A DNA stretch of 31,834 nt from an uncultured Lachnospiraceae bacterium (GTDB taxonomy: Bacteria; Bacillota; Clostridia; Lachnospirales; Lachnospiraceae): contig URXX01000015.1 of NCBI GenBank assembly GCA_900551895.1, positions 1-31,834 of the forward strand. Direction: 5' to 3'. The position numbers and the translations under genes were made by a program. The notes beneath the pieces are model-generated. The model worked only from the letters and a program-made list of their open reading frames with translations, ran no database searches and was not told the DNA's origin. Shown piece after piece: positions 6,444 to 14,025 of this stretch (positions are counted from its first letter, which is position 1; the number at the start of each line of letters is the position of its first letter).

Positions 6444-7715
6444 TTACACCTCGTCAATCGCTTTTCCGATGTCGTTTCTCTTATATTTGTTTGCAAACTG
6501 TACCCACTCAGTCGCTTTGTATGCGTTGGCTCTCGCCTCTTTTAAATCCGCACCTTTTGCAGTTACACCGAGTACGCGTCCACCGTTCGTTACGATTTTA
6601 CCGTCTTCCCACTTTGTTCCGGCATGGAAACAGTAATAACCTTCATGGTTTTTGAATTCGTCTAATCCTGTGATTTCAAACCCTTTTTCGTATGCCAATG
6701 GGTATCCGTCTGACGCCAATACAACGCAAACCGCCGCATTGTCTTCAAATTCCAACTCAATTTTATCTAATGTTCCGTCAATACAAGCCTCAAATACATC
6801 GATGATGTCTGTTTTCATTCTCGGAAGTACAACCTGTGCTTCAGGATCTCCAAATCTCGCATTGTATTCCAACACTTTCGGTCCGTCTGCCGTGAGCATT
6901 AATCCGAAGAAAATAATTCCTTTGAATTCTCTTCCCTCTTCTTTCATAGCGTCTACAGTTGCCTGATATACATATTTTTCGCAAAATTCTTCTACTTCTT
7001 TTGTGTAGAATGGACTTGGTGAAAATGTTCCCATTCCGCCTGTGTTAAGACCTTCGTCCCCGTCTTTTGCACGTTTGTGGTCTTGAGCAGATGTCATTGT
7101 TTTGATTGTTTTTCCGTCTACAAATGAGAGTACGGAAACTTCACGACCTGTCATAAATTCTTCGATAACCATTGTGTTTCCGGCAGTTCCGAATTTTTTA
7201 TCCAACATAATAGATTTCACGCCGTCTTTTGCTTCCTCTAAAGTGTTGCAGATTAAAACGCCTTTTCCGAGTGCAAGCCCGTCCGCTTTTAGTACGATTG
7301 GGAATTTTGCTGTTTCTAAATAGGCAAGCGCTTCTTCCGGATTGTCAAAGTTTTCGTACGCCGCTGTCGGAATGTTATACTTTTTCATTAAATCTTTTGA
7401 AAATGCTTTTGAACCTTCCAAAATTGCAGCCGCCTTATTCGGTCCGAATACACGAAGTCCTTCTGCCTCAAAAGCATCTACAACTCCCGCTACAAGGGGA
7501 TCGTCCATACCGATTACTGTTAAATCAATTTCTTTTTCTTTCGCAAATTGCACTAATTTGTCAAATTCCATTGCTCCGATATTTACACATTCTGCGTATT
7601 CCGAAATACCTGCATTTCCCGGTGCACAATAGATTTTCTCTACTTTATCGCTTTTTGCCACGCTCCATGCGATTGCGTGTTCTCTTCCGCCACTGCCAAC
7701 GATTAATACTTTCAT
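6444..7715 (-). CDS. purD: Phosphoribosylamine-glycine ligase (GAR synthetase)
   Basis: PurD joins glycine to phosphoribosylamine using ATP, the second step of purine synthesis. The 423 residues match the family. Visible features are the N-terminal GSGGREHAIAW nucleotide-fold motif, the ATP-grasp core (FPIVLKADGLALGKGV near residue 137) and the metal/ATP motif EYNARFGDPEAQ near residue 281. The start has AAGGAGG six bases upstream. It is the last gene of purE-purM-purN-purD, ten bases after purN. Its stop codon lies within the outer arm of the palindrome at 6392-6438, which probably ends the operon. No anomaly was seen. Confidence 0.96.
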   Translation of the reverse strand: MKVLIVGSGGREHAIAWSVAKSDKVEKIYCAPGNAGISEYAECVNIGAMEFDKLVQFAKEKEIDLTVIGMDDPLVAGVVDAFEAEGLRVFGPNKAAAILEGSKAFSKDLMKKYNIPTAAYENFDNPEEALAYLETAKFPIVLKADGLALGKGVLICNTLEEAKDGVKSIMLDKKFGTAGNTMVIEEFMTGREVSVLSFVDGKTIKTMTSAQDHKRAKDGDEGLNTGGMGTFSPSPFYTKEVEEFCEKYVYQATVDAMKEEGREFKGIIFFGLMLTADGPKVLEYNARFGDPEAQVVLPRMKTDIIDVFEACIDGTLDKIELEFEDNAAVCVVLASDGYPLAYEKGFEITGLDEFKNHEGYYCFHAGTKWEDGKIVTNGGRVLGVTAKGADLKEARANAYKATEWVQFANKYKRNDIGKAIDEV

Positions 7716-7725
7716 CGTATCCTCC

Positions 7726-8352
7726 TTATAATTCGATTTGAACCTGTCTGTTTTCTACTTTTATTTTTCCGTTTGCAATTAAGTTGATTGCCTCCGGAAG
7801 AATTTTCCATTCCGCCTCTTCCATTACCCTGTGCTGAAGGATTTCCGGCGTATCGCCCTGCTGAACCGATACCGCTTTCTGTAAAATAATCGGTCCGGTG
7901 TCCGTTCCCTCATCTACGAAATGTACCGTTGCCCCGACAACTTTTACGCCACGCTCCAATGCCTTTTCATGCACTTTTAAACCGTAATATCCTTTTCCGC
8001 AGAAAGCAGGAATTAAGGACGGATGAATATTTATAATTCTGTTTTCATATTGTTTTATCATTTCTTTCGGGATGACAACGAGAAAACCTGCAAGAACAAT
8101 CAAATCCGGATTTAACCCATTAAGTTCTTCAAGGAAAGCATCGTTAAATGCTTCCCTTGTTTCATAATCTTTCGGAGAAATACATTTCGCAAAAATACCA
8201 TGCTGTTTTGCTCTTTCGAGCGCATACGCATTTTTATTGTTGCTGATTACTCCGATAATTTCCGTATTTGTAATTGTTTTCGCCTCGACTGCGTCAATAA
8301 TCGCCTGTAGATTTGTTCCTCCGCCCGAAACTAATACAACTACTTTTAGCAT
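7726..8352 (-). CDS. purN: Phosphoribosylglycinamide formyltransferase
   Basis: PurN transfers a formyl group from 10-formyl-tetrahydrofolate to GAR, the third purine step. The 208 residues fit the family. The N-terminal VSGGGTNLQAIIDAV phosphate-binding loop, the catalytic NIHPSLIP segment (Asn and His) and the VDEGTDTGPII motif carrying the catalytic Asp are all present. It overlaps the end of purM by seven bases, with its ribosome site GGAGTAAC inside purM, so the two are likely translationally coupled. It uses formyl-folate, not the ATP/formate route of PurT. Confidence 0.96.
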   Translation of the reverse strand: MLKVVVLVSGGGTNLQAIIDAVEAKTITNTEIIGVISNNKNAYALERAKQHGIFAKCISPKDYETREAFNDAFLEELNGLNPDLIVLAGFLVVIPKEMIKQYENRIINIHPSLIPAFCGKGYYGLKVHEKALERGVKVVGATVHFVDEGTDTGPIILQKAVSVQQGDTPEILQHRVMEEAEWKILPEAINLIANGKIKVENRQVQIEL

Positions 8353-9371
8353 AAAGTTACTCCTTTATCGCCGGCTTCAATATGTCCGACTACATATCCT
8401 TCTTCTCCTGCTGCCTTGATTGCTTCCAATGTACTTTCCACATCTTTTTCATCTACTGCCACAATCATACCAAGTCCCATGTTAAATGTGTTGTACATCA
8501 TTTCTTCCGCAATATCGCCGTGTTCCGCTAACATTGGGAAAATCGGCAACATAGGATAACTGTCTTTTTTCACTACTGCGTGTGTTCCCTCTTTTAACAT
8601 ACGAGGAATGTTTTCATAGAAACCGCCGCCTGTAATATGGCTGCACGCCTTTACACGAACCCCTGCGTCTTTAATAGATTTAAGCGCTTTTACATAAATT
8701 TTTGTAGGCGCTAATAGCGCTTCTCCGAGTGTGCATCCCAATCTGTCGTGATATGTATTTAATGACTCTTCGCTCATTTCAAACACTTTACGAACTAATG
8801 AAAATCCGTTGCTGTGAACGCCTGATGACGCCATACCGATAAGCACGTCTCCCGCTTTTAAGTCCTGTCCTGTAATCATCTCTTTTTTGTCACATACACC
8901 TACCGCAAATCCGGCAAGATCGTAATCTTCTTCCGGCATAAGTCCCGGATGTTCCGCTGTTTCACCGCCGATTAAAGCCGCTCCTGACTGAAGGCATCCT
9001 TCTGCCACACCGCTTACGATTGTAGCGATTTTTTCCGGTTCATTTTTTCCGCAGGCAATGTAGTCAAGGAAGAATAACGGTTCTCCGCCTGCACAGGCAA
9101 TGTCGTTTACACACATTGCTACCGCGTCAATTCCGATTGTATCGTGTTTATCTAAAATCATTGCAAGTTTTACTTTTGTTCCGCATCCGTCTGTACCGGA
9201 TAACAGTACAGGCTCTTCCATTTCTTTGATTTTCTCTAAAGAAAATGCTCCTGAAAATCCTCCAAGACCTCCGAGTACTTCCGGACGCATTGTTTTCTTT
9301 ACGTGTTCCTTCATCAGTTCTACTGATTTATAACCTGCTTCAATATCAACGCCTGCATTCTTGTAATCCAT
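8346..9371 (-). CDS. purM: Phosphoribosylformylglycinamidine cyclo-ligase (AIR synthetase)
   Basis: PurM closes the imidazole ring to make AIR using ATP, the fifth purine step. The 341 residues match the family. Signature stretches include GTDGCGTKVKLAM near residue 59, GIDAVAMCVNDI near 78 and GGETAEHPG near 135. The start has GGAGGTATAAC directly before the ATG. It follows purE by 39 bases and overlaps purN by seven. It has the standard domain order and no visible defect. Confidence 0.96.
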   Translation of the reverse strand: MDYKNAGVDIEAGYKSVELMKEHVKKTMRPEVLGGLGGFSGAFSLEKIKEMEEPVLLSGTDGCGTKVKLAMILDKHDTIGIDAVAMCVNDIACAGGEPLFFLDYIACGKNEPEKIATIVSGVAEGCLQSGAALIGGETAEHPGLMPEEDYDLAGFAVGVCDKKEMITGQDLKAGDVLIGMASSGVHSNGFSLVRKVFEMSEESLNTYHDRLGCTLGEALLAPTKIYVKALKSIKDAGVRVKACSHITGGGFYENIPRMLKEGTHAVVKKDSYPMLPIFPMLAEHGDIAEEMMYNTFNMGLGMIVAVDEKDVESTLEAIKAAGEEGYVVGHIEAGDKGVTLC

Positions 9372-9410
9372 GTTATACCTCCACTTATCTCACTCGTTCG
9401 TAACTGTGCT

Positions 9411-9923
9411 TTACATTTGTTTTAAGTATTCTTTATGTCCTAATTTTTCAAGTTTTTCCGCTTTTGCCTGTACGGTTTCTTTCATTTCCTGTGTATAGGC
9501 TTTTAATCTTTCTAATAACTCTGCATCTGATGCCGCAAGAATTCTTGCCGCTAAAATGGCAGCGTTTACTCCGCCGTCAATCGCTACTGTAGCAACAGGA
9601 ATTCCGGGTGGCATCTGTACGATAGAATACAGTGCGTCCACTCCGTCTAAATTTTTGCTTGACATCGGAATTCCGATAACAGGCATCGGAAAGATTGCCG
9701 CACACATTCCCGGTAAATGCGCAGCCATTCCCGCACCTGCGATAATAACTTTAAATCCTTTTTCTTCTGCTGATTTTGCATAGTCATAAAATACATCCGG
9801 TTCACGATGTGCTGAAATAATTGTCATTTCATAATCTACGCCAAGTTTTTCTAACATATCGGCTGCTTTGCTCATTACTTTCATATCTGAGTCGCTGCCC
9901 ATTACAATTCCTACTTTTGCCAT
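9411..9923 (-). CDS. purE: N5-carboxyaminoimidazole ribonucleotide mutase (class I PurE)
   Basis: PurE converts N5-CAIR to CAIR. The 170 residues and the motifs GSDSDMKVM (N-terminus), ISAHREPD near residue 40 and PVIGIPMSS near 80 fit the bacterial class I form, which normally needs PurK to supply N5-CAIR; purK is not in the window. It is the first gene of the purE-M-N-D operon, with GAAGGGAAG upstream of the ATG and a good promoter 70 bases before it. The 5' leader contains a 12-base direct repeat. Other purine genes (purF, L, C, H) must be elsewhere. Confidence 0.95.
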   Translation of the reverse strand: MAKVGIVMGSDSDMKVMSKAADMLEKLGVDYEMTIISAHREPDVFYDYAKSAEEKGFKVIIAGAGMAAHLPGMCAAIFPMPVIGIPMSSKNLDGVDALYSIVQMPPGIPVATVAIDGGVNAAILAARILAASDAELLERLKAYTQEMKETVQAKAEKLEKLGHKEYLKQM

Positions 9924-9950
9924 AGTTTTCTTCCCTTCTCTGTATTACAT

Positions 9951-9992
9951 TATTTATAAGTTTTACAAATAAATCTTTTCTATTTATAAGTT
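9951..9992. repeat. Two 12-bp direct repeats in the purE leader
   Basis: TATTTATAAGTT occurs at 9951-9962 and again at 9981-9992, exactly 30 bases apart start to start, about three helical turns. The second copy adjoins the -10 box and would cover the transcription start. Related TTATAA units appear upstream at 10044-10059. The spacing suggests a pair of protein sites, but AT-rich DNA can produce such matches by chance. Confidence 0.5.
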
Positions 9993-10021
9993 ATTTTACT
10001 TATACCCTTACGAGATGTCAA
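9993..10021 (-). promoter_or_regulatory. Promoter of purE-M-N-D
   Basis: On the minus strand there is TTGACA (10016-10021), a 17-base spacer and TAAAAT (9993-9998). The resulting leader is about 60 bases. I looked for a purine riboswitch core and did not see one in this leader. The aminopeptidase gene ends 42 bases upstream without an obvious terminator, so some read-through is possible. Confidence 0.75.
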
Positions 10022-10062
10022 CACATGAACGCCGAATTACTGATTATAAATACTTATAACAA

Positions 10063-12114
10063 TTAATTCAATTCAGCCAACGGTTCGTTTAACATTTCCG
10101 TTCCCTCTAAGACAAATCTTGTATCTTTTAAAATCACGATTTTCTCTCCGTCCGGTTTTACAACGGAAATTTCTTCCAATTCTTCATATGGAATTGTAAT
10201 ATCCGTGTGACACTGGAAATACGCCTTGCTCACATCTTCTTTTCTCAAAATGGAAACCGAGTTATCTTTTGCCACAATCTCTTTTCCGTTTGGATTGTAA
10301 ATACGATTGTCCTCACTCCAACTGTAGCAAGTATCCCCTACAGCAAAATGCGGTCCCATTTTCTCTGCGATTAAGATTGGCATCTTATCTTCAATTCCAT
10401 ATCTCTTAGCCACAACGTACGCCGTTGTATTTGTACCGATAGCAAATTCACCGAGAGGAAGTGTTTCATGATTAAACAAAATATTTGTGTGAATATATTT
10501 TTTGCTCTCTTCTTCCTCCGCAAAGTTACTGCATGTATAATCCTGAATTTTTCCGTCTTTAAATGTAATTTCCAAATCTTTGTATTGAAGTTCATTTAAG
10601 TAAACTTTACTTACATATAAAGTTCCCTCTGTTCCCTCAAGTACAGGCGATGTAAATACTTCCCCTACAGGAATATTTGCATCTGCCACACAGTTTTCAA
10701 AAATTGTTTCTTTTTCAGGATTGTCCAGTTTGTGTAACTGCACTTTTAAATCTGTTTTATTTTCACCTTTTCCGAGAATATGAACATACTCTCCTTGATC
10801 AAGAGCGTCAATAATTGTCTGCTGTACTCTCTCATAAAGACTTGCGTCCAACGTATTAATGCGGATAACTTCATCAAAAATCTCTTCGTAATTGTCTGCA
10901 ATCTCCGGCACAGGATAAGCGATAATCGTAAATCCTCTTTCTTCGCCCTTGATGTATTCGTTTGTAATCTGTCCCGATTTGTTATCGTATAAAAGTTCTA
11001 ACTGTTCCTGTTTTTCCGTTAAATGAACAGCATTTTTCTTGCTCTCCGGTGCAAACGGCGCTTCTCCGAACACTTCCATAACTGCCGGACCTGCCATTTT
11101 GCCTGCCAACTCTTTATGCTTTTCATATGTGTTTTTCAATACGTCCAATTTGCGTTCTACAAACTTCTTATCCAAAAACAGTCCCGCATCTGCACCGTGG
11201 TCGTATTCATACTGTTTGTTTGCGATTGCCCCGTAATATCCTGTCTTAAAATGTTTACGTTTCGTCAAAACACTGACTCCCGCACGGAAAATAACCGGTT
11301 TCAATCCCATTTTTTCAAAGTTTTCAATGGCTTTTCTGACAACTCTTTCAAAACCTAATGTATAACGCACGTTTACCGAGCCTTTTTTCGATAAATCTTT
11401 TCTGCCGTTGACAAAACACATACGGTATCCTTCCGTATAGGTGTCTGCCATTTTACAAATGGTTTCTTCGGAAAGTTCATTCATATGTTCCGCCGTTCTT
11501 CTCTCATTCTCGGAAACATATTCCCCGTATGAATAAAGATAACGCAAATCTTCCAAATCGCTTTCCATAATAATGCGTGTCGCAAAATCCTGTTCCCAGT
11601 CAATCTGGTCTACAATTCTATCCGCCATAAATACGTCCGCATAATCGCTTGCATACCAGTAAACAATCTCTTTTAACGAATCGTAAGAAGGTTCTTCCCC
11701 CTCAAAACAGTTGTACATCTCAATAAACAACTCATTGCAGATTGTCAGATATAACTGTTTTCTCTCAAAAACATAGGCGATTTCCCCACGCATTTCCGTA
11801 TAGAGAAAACTGAGTATTTTTCCATACTCTTCTCCGAGCATTTCTACCGCGTAGTCCGGATTTGCGTAACTTTTTCCGTAATTTTCCGGTAAAATATCTT
11901 CATACAGTTTTCTGTTTTTGCTCTGCATTTCTTCAAAGGATAAATCTTTCCATGCATCATTTTCCAGCAGTTGATTTACCCTGTCAATCTCCAAAAGAAA
12001 TCCTGAAACTTTTGCAAAAAAGTCCTGAAATTTCTCGCCGACTGTTTTCTCTGTTTCAATTTCTTTTATTCTTTCTATTGAAAGTGTGTAACGTTCCTGA
12101 ATTTGTTCTTTCAT
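10063..12114 (-). CDS. M29-type metalloaminopeptidase with long N-terminal extension
   Basis: The C-terminal half carries the metal-binding set of M29 (AmpS/AmpT-type) leucyl aminopeptidases: Glu485 in GEVFTSP, Glu556 in LGEFAIGTN, His589 and Tyr597 in GPHFAVGDTCY, and His636-x-Asp638. Family members are usually about 400 residues. This one has 683, with an extra mainly helical region of about 240 residues at the N-terminus that I do not recognise. There is no signal peptide, so it is probably cytosolic and helps peptide turnover. It starts one base after the small charged membrane protein gene, with AGGAGG inside that gene's end, so it belongs to the pyrE-led transcript. The function beyond peptidase is not clear. 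Confidence 0.82.
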   Translation of the reverse strand: MKEQIQERYTLSIERIKEIETEKTVGEKFQDFFAKVSGFLLEIDRVNQLLENDAWKDLSFEEMQSKNRKLYEDILPENYGKSYANPDYAVEMLGEEYGKILSFLYTEMRGEIAYVFERKQLYLTICNELFIEMYNCFEGEEPSYDSLKEIVYWYASDYADVFMADRIVDQIDWEQDFATRIIMESDLEDLRYLYSYGEYVSENERRTAEHMNELSEETICKMADTYTEGYRMCFVNGRKDLSKKGSVNVRYTLGFERVVRKAIENFEKMGLKPVIFRAGVSVLTKRKHFKTGYYGAIANKQYEYDHGADAGLFLDKKFVERKLDVLKNTYEKHKELAGKMAGPAVMEVFGEAPFAPESKKNAVHLTEKQEQLELLYDNKSGQITNEYIKGEERGFTIIAYPVPEIADNYEEIFDEVIRINTLDASLYERVQQTIIDALDQGEYVHILGKGENKTDLKVQLHKLDNPEKETIFENCVADANIPVGEVFTSPVLEGTEGTLYVSKVYLNELQYKDLEITFKDGKIQDYTCSNFAEEEESKKYIHTNILFNHETLPLGEFAIGTNTTAYVVAKRYGIEDKMPILIAEKMGPHFAVGDTCYSWSEDNRIYNPNGKEIVAKDNSVSILRKEDVSKAYFQCHTDITIPYEELEEISVVKPDGEKIVILKDTRFVLEGTEMLNEPLAELN

Positions 12115-12115
12115 T

Positions 12116-12517
12116 CTATAAAAAACCTCCTAAAAAGAATACCAATAAACTTACCAAAAAGAATATATTTAACCCGATTCCGACTTTGCATGTGCGATAA
12201 TCTTTGTCGCGTTCCTTAAACCCGCGAATCCCCTGCATAATTCCTGCTCCCGCAAAAAGCAGAGCGCTCACGCCAAGTCCCCCGATATATCCCGCTGCCT
12301 TTCCTTTATACAGATAAGTAATCACAACCGACGAAAGAATAACAAATGCAACTGCCCCCGCAATCACGCAGGAAGTAATTCCTTTCTTGGAATGTTTTAA
12401 TTTTGCCTGTCCGTATTTTCGGTTTCTGCGTTTTTTCTTATCCTTTTTTCTGTCCCGCTCCCTGTCTCTTTCCTTTGTTCTGTCCTTTTTTCTGTCTTTC
12501 TCTCTATCTTTTCGCAC
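12116..12517 (-). CDS. Small membrane protein with highly charged N-terminus (DUF6142-like)
   Basis: The first 45 of 133 residues are almost only Arg, Lys, Asp and Glu (repeating units such as DREKDRKKDR). Three hydrophobic segments follow, at about 48-68, 74-94 and 112-132. The KHSKKG motif before the first segment and the overall build resemble the DUF6142 proteins of Lachnospiraceae as I remember them. The start is GTG, supported by AAGGAG eight bases upstream. It overlaps the VanZ gene by 14 bases and is followed by the aminopeptidase after one base. The function is unknown; the charged tail would be cytoplasmic and could bind nucleic acid or ribosomes. Confidence 0.75.
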   Translation of the reverse strand: MRKDREKDRKKDRTKERDRERDRKKDKKKRRNRKYGQAKLKHSKKGITSCVIAGAVAFVILSSVVITYLYKGKAAGYIGGLGVSALLFAGAGIMQGIRGFKERDKDYRTCKVGIGLNIFFLVSLLVFFLGGFL

Positions 12518-12968
12518 TAAATTTTCTCCTTATCCTATCACATAGTATAAATAGCATATAACCCAGAACACTTCCGACTGTGTTCAACAATAAATCGTCT
12601 ACGTCAAAACTTCCCACCTTTGTTACAAGTTGGAAAAGTTCCACGCATAAACTGATTCCGAAACCATAAAATGCAGTCGCAAGAAAATTTCTAAATTTTG
12701 TTCCTATCGGCATAAAGAACCCGAAAGGAACAAAAATCAGTACATTTCCAAGCAGATTGCTCATTACCGCCATAACGCCCAGTTGTTCTCTGTAATTCCA
12801 AAATCTTTTGATTTCTTTAAACAAAACGAGGTTGTAATGATAAACTTTCAATTCCTGCCCTCGTCCGTACCAGTCCGAAAGTAGAAGAAAATAAAAAATG
12901 AATACGATATATAGTATAAAGAATACTTTTCCAAATATTTTGATGCGTTTTTTATTTTTCGCTTTCAA
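12504..12968 (-). CDS. VanZ-family membrane protein
   Basis: A 154-residue integral membrane protein has four likely helices. It shows the VanZ hallmarks NLLGNVLIFVPFGFFMP (about 71-87) and, near residue 110, VELFQL followed by SFDVDDLLLNTVGSVLGY. VanZ relatives are linked to low-level teicoplanin resistance in one case, but most have no known role. The start codon is TTG, supported by GAAGGA eight bases upstream; the next in-frame ATG would remove the first helix. It lies 15 bases after the 49-residue peptide gene and overlaps the next gene by 14 bases. Confidence 0.88.
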   Translation of the reverse strand: MKAKNKKRIKIFGKVFFILYIVFIFYFLLLSDWYGRGQELKVYHYNLVLFKEIKRFWNYREQLGVMAVMSNLLGNVLIFVPFGFFMPIGTKFRNFLATAFYGFGISLCVELFQLVTKVGSFDVDDLLLNTVGSVLGYMLFILCDRIRRKFSAKR

Positions 12969-12983
12969 TCCCGTATTCCTTCT

Positions 12984-13133
12984 CTAAAACATTATTTTCT
13001 TTCTTCCTGCCAAAAGTCTTCCGCCGCCTACGATGGTAAGTATTCCTGCAACAACTCCTGTTACAATCATAATAATTCCAAGTGCAATGTTACCCGCTCC
13101 GACAGTTCCCGTTGTTTTATATAACTTTTCCAT
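12984..13133 (-). CDS. 49-residue single-pass membrane peptide
   Basis: This short frame reads MEKLYKTTGTVGAGNIALG, then a hydrophobic Ile/Val/Gly stretch (about residues 16-37), then GGGRLLAGRKKIMF and a stop. It has a strong ribosome site (AAAGGAAG seven bases before the ATG), begins 17 bases after pyrE and ends 15 bases before the VanZ gene, so it fits tightly in the operon. One membrane helix followed by a positive tail suggests the C-terminus is cytoplasmic. Glycine-rich spacing may favour helix packing. I do not know the family. Its size makes it easy to miss in automatic annotation. Confidence 0.75.
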   Translation of the reverse strand: MEKLYKTTGTVGAGNIALGIIMIVTGVVAGILTIVGGGRLLAGRKKIMF

Positions 13134-13150
13134 TTTCAACTTCCTTTCGC

Positions 13151-13831
13151 CTATTTCGCACCATACTGTTCATAGTATGCGTCAATCGCTGTTTTTATTG
13201 TATCGTCAATAACAATTTCTCCATTACACTCTCTATTATACAAATGTTCTACAACTTCAGCCATTGTAACAATCGCATTTGTTTCAAATCCGTATAAGTC
13301 TTTTACTTCTTCCAAAGCGCATTTTTCTCCGCCTTTTCCAACTTCCATACGGTCAAGAGAAACGATAAGTCCAACAATTTCTACATCTGCCGCACCTTTT
13401 ACTTTCGGTACAGTTTCTTCCATTGATTTTCCTGATGTTGTTACGTCCTCAATCATAATAACACGGTCTCCGTCCTGCAATTTGCTTCCGAGAAAACTTC
13501 CTTTATCTGCACCGTGGTCTTTCTCTTCTTTTCTGTCTGAGCAGTAACGCACTTCTTTTCCGTATAATTCGCTGTATGCGATTGCCGTTACAACTCCGAG
13601 CGGAATCCCTTTGTATGCCGGTCCGAATAAAACATCGAAATCATCTCCGTATTTATCATGAATTGCTTTTGCGTAATATTCTCCAAGTCTTTTTAACTGT
13701 GAACCTGTCACATATCCGCCTGCATTCATAAAGAATGGAGATTTTCTCCCACTTTTCAAGGTAAATTCTCCAAATTTAAGTACTTTGCTCTCCACCATAA
13801 AATCTATAAAGTCTCTTTTATACTGTTCCAT
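13151..13831 (-). CDS. pyrE: Orotate phosphoribosyltransferase
   Basis: PyrE joins orotate to PRPP to give OMP, the fifth step of pyrimidine synthesis. It shows FGPAYKGIPLG and the PRPP-binding motif MIEDVTTSGKS. The start is set at MEQYKRDF (13831), giving 226 residues, because the GGAGG ribosome site lies between this ATG and an earlier in-frame ATG at 13849. It has its own promoter (13910-13938) and is separated from pyrD, its usual operon neighbour, by the GH2 gene. The genes after it (peptide, VanZ, charged membrane protein, peptidase) are not pyrimidine genes but are closely packed behind it. Confidence 0.94.
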   Translation of the reverse strand: MEQYKRDFIDFMVESKVLKFGEFTLKSGRKSPFFMNAGGYVTGSQLKRLGEYYAKAIHDKYGDDFDVLFGPAYKGIPLGVVTAIAYSELYGKEVRYCSDRKEEKDHGADKGSFLGSKLQDGDRVIMIEDVTTSGKSMEETVPKVKGAADVEIVGLIVSLDRMEVGKGGEKCALEEVKDLYGFETNAIVTMAEVVEHLYNRECNGEIVIDDTIKTAIDAYYEQYGAK

Positions 13832-13909
13832 ATCTTTTAAAACCTCCATCTGTATATCATTATTTTCTTTTTATTTTGTATTATCCGAAGATACCTTTTA
13901 ATCTTCTCA

Positions 13910-13938
13910 ATTTTATCACAATTTTAAGGGTATTTCAA
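13910..13938 (-). promoter_or_regulatory. Promoter of the pyrE group
   Basis: On the minus strand there is TTGAAA (13933-13938), a 17-base spacer and TAAAAT (13910-13915). The leader contains a small hairpin (GAAGAT at 13902-13907 with ATCTTC at 13888-13893). No PyrR-type anti-terminator structure was recognised. Confidence 0.65.
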
Positions 13939-13959
13939 TCGAGGAAAGCGGGGAAAACA

Positions 13960-14002
13960 CGAAAAGAAAGGGAACTTTAAGATTTGCGTCCTAAGTTCCC
14001 TT
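13960..14002 (-). terminator. Terminator of the GH2 gene
   Basis: AAGGGAACTT (13968-13977) pairs perfectly with AAGTTCCCTT (13993-14002) around a 15-base loop. On the minus strand the stem is followed by TCTTTTCG. It lies 24 bases after the GH2 stop, which isolates that gene from pyrE. Confidence 0.75.
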
Positions 14003-14025
14003 GTAGGTGTTTTTATGCTTTTATA

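Noticed and set aside
9924..9992. Purine riboswitch in the purE leader
   Set aside because: The leader is about 60 bases, AT-rich, and shows neither the conserved junction core nor a three-stem fold.
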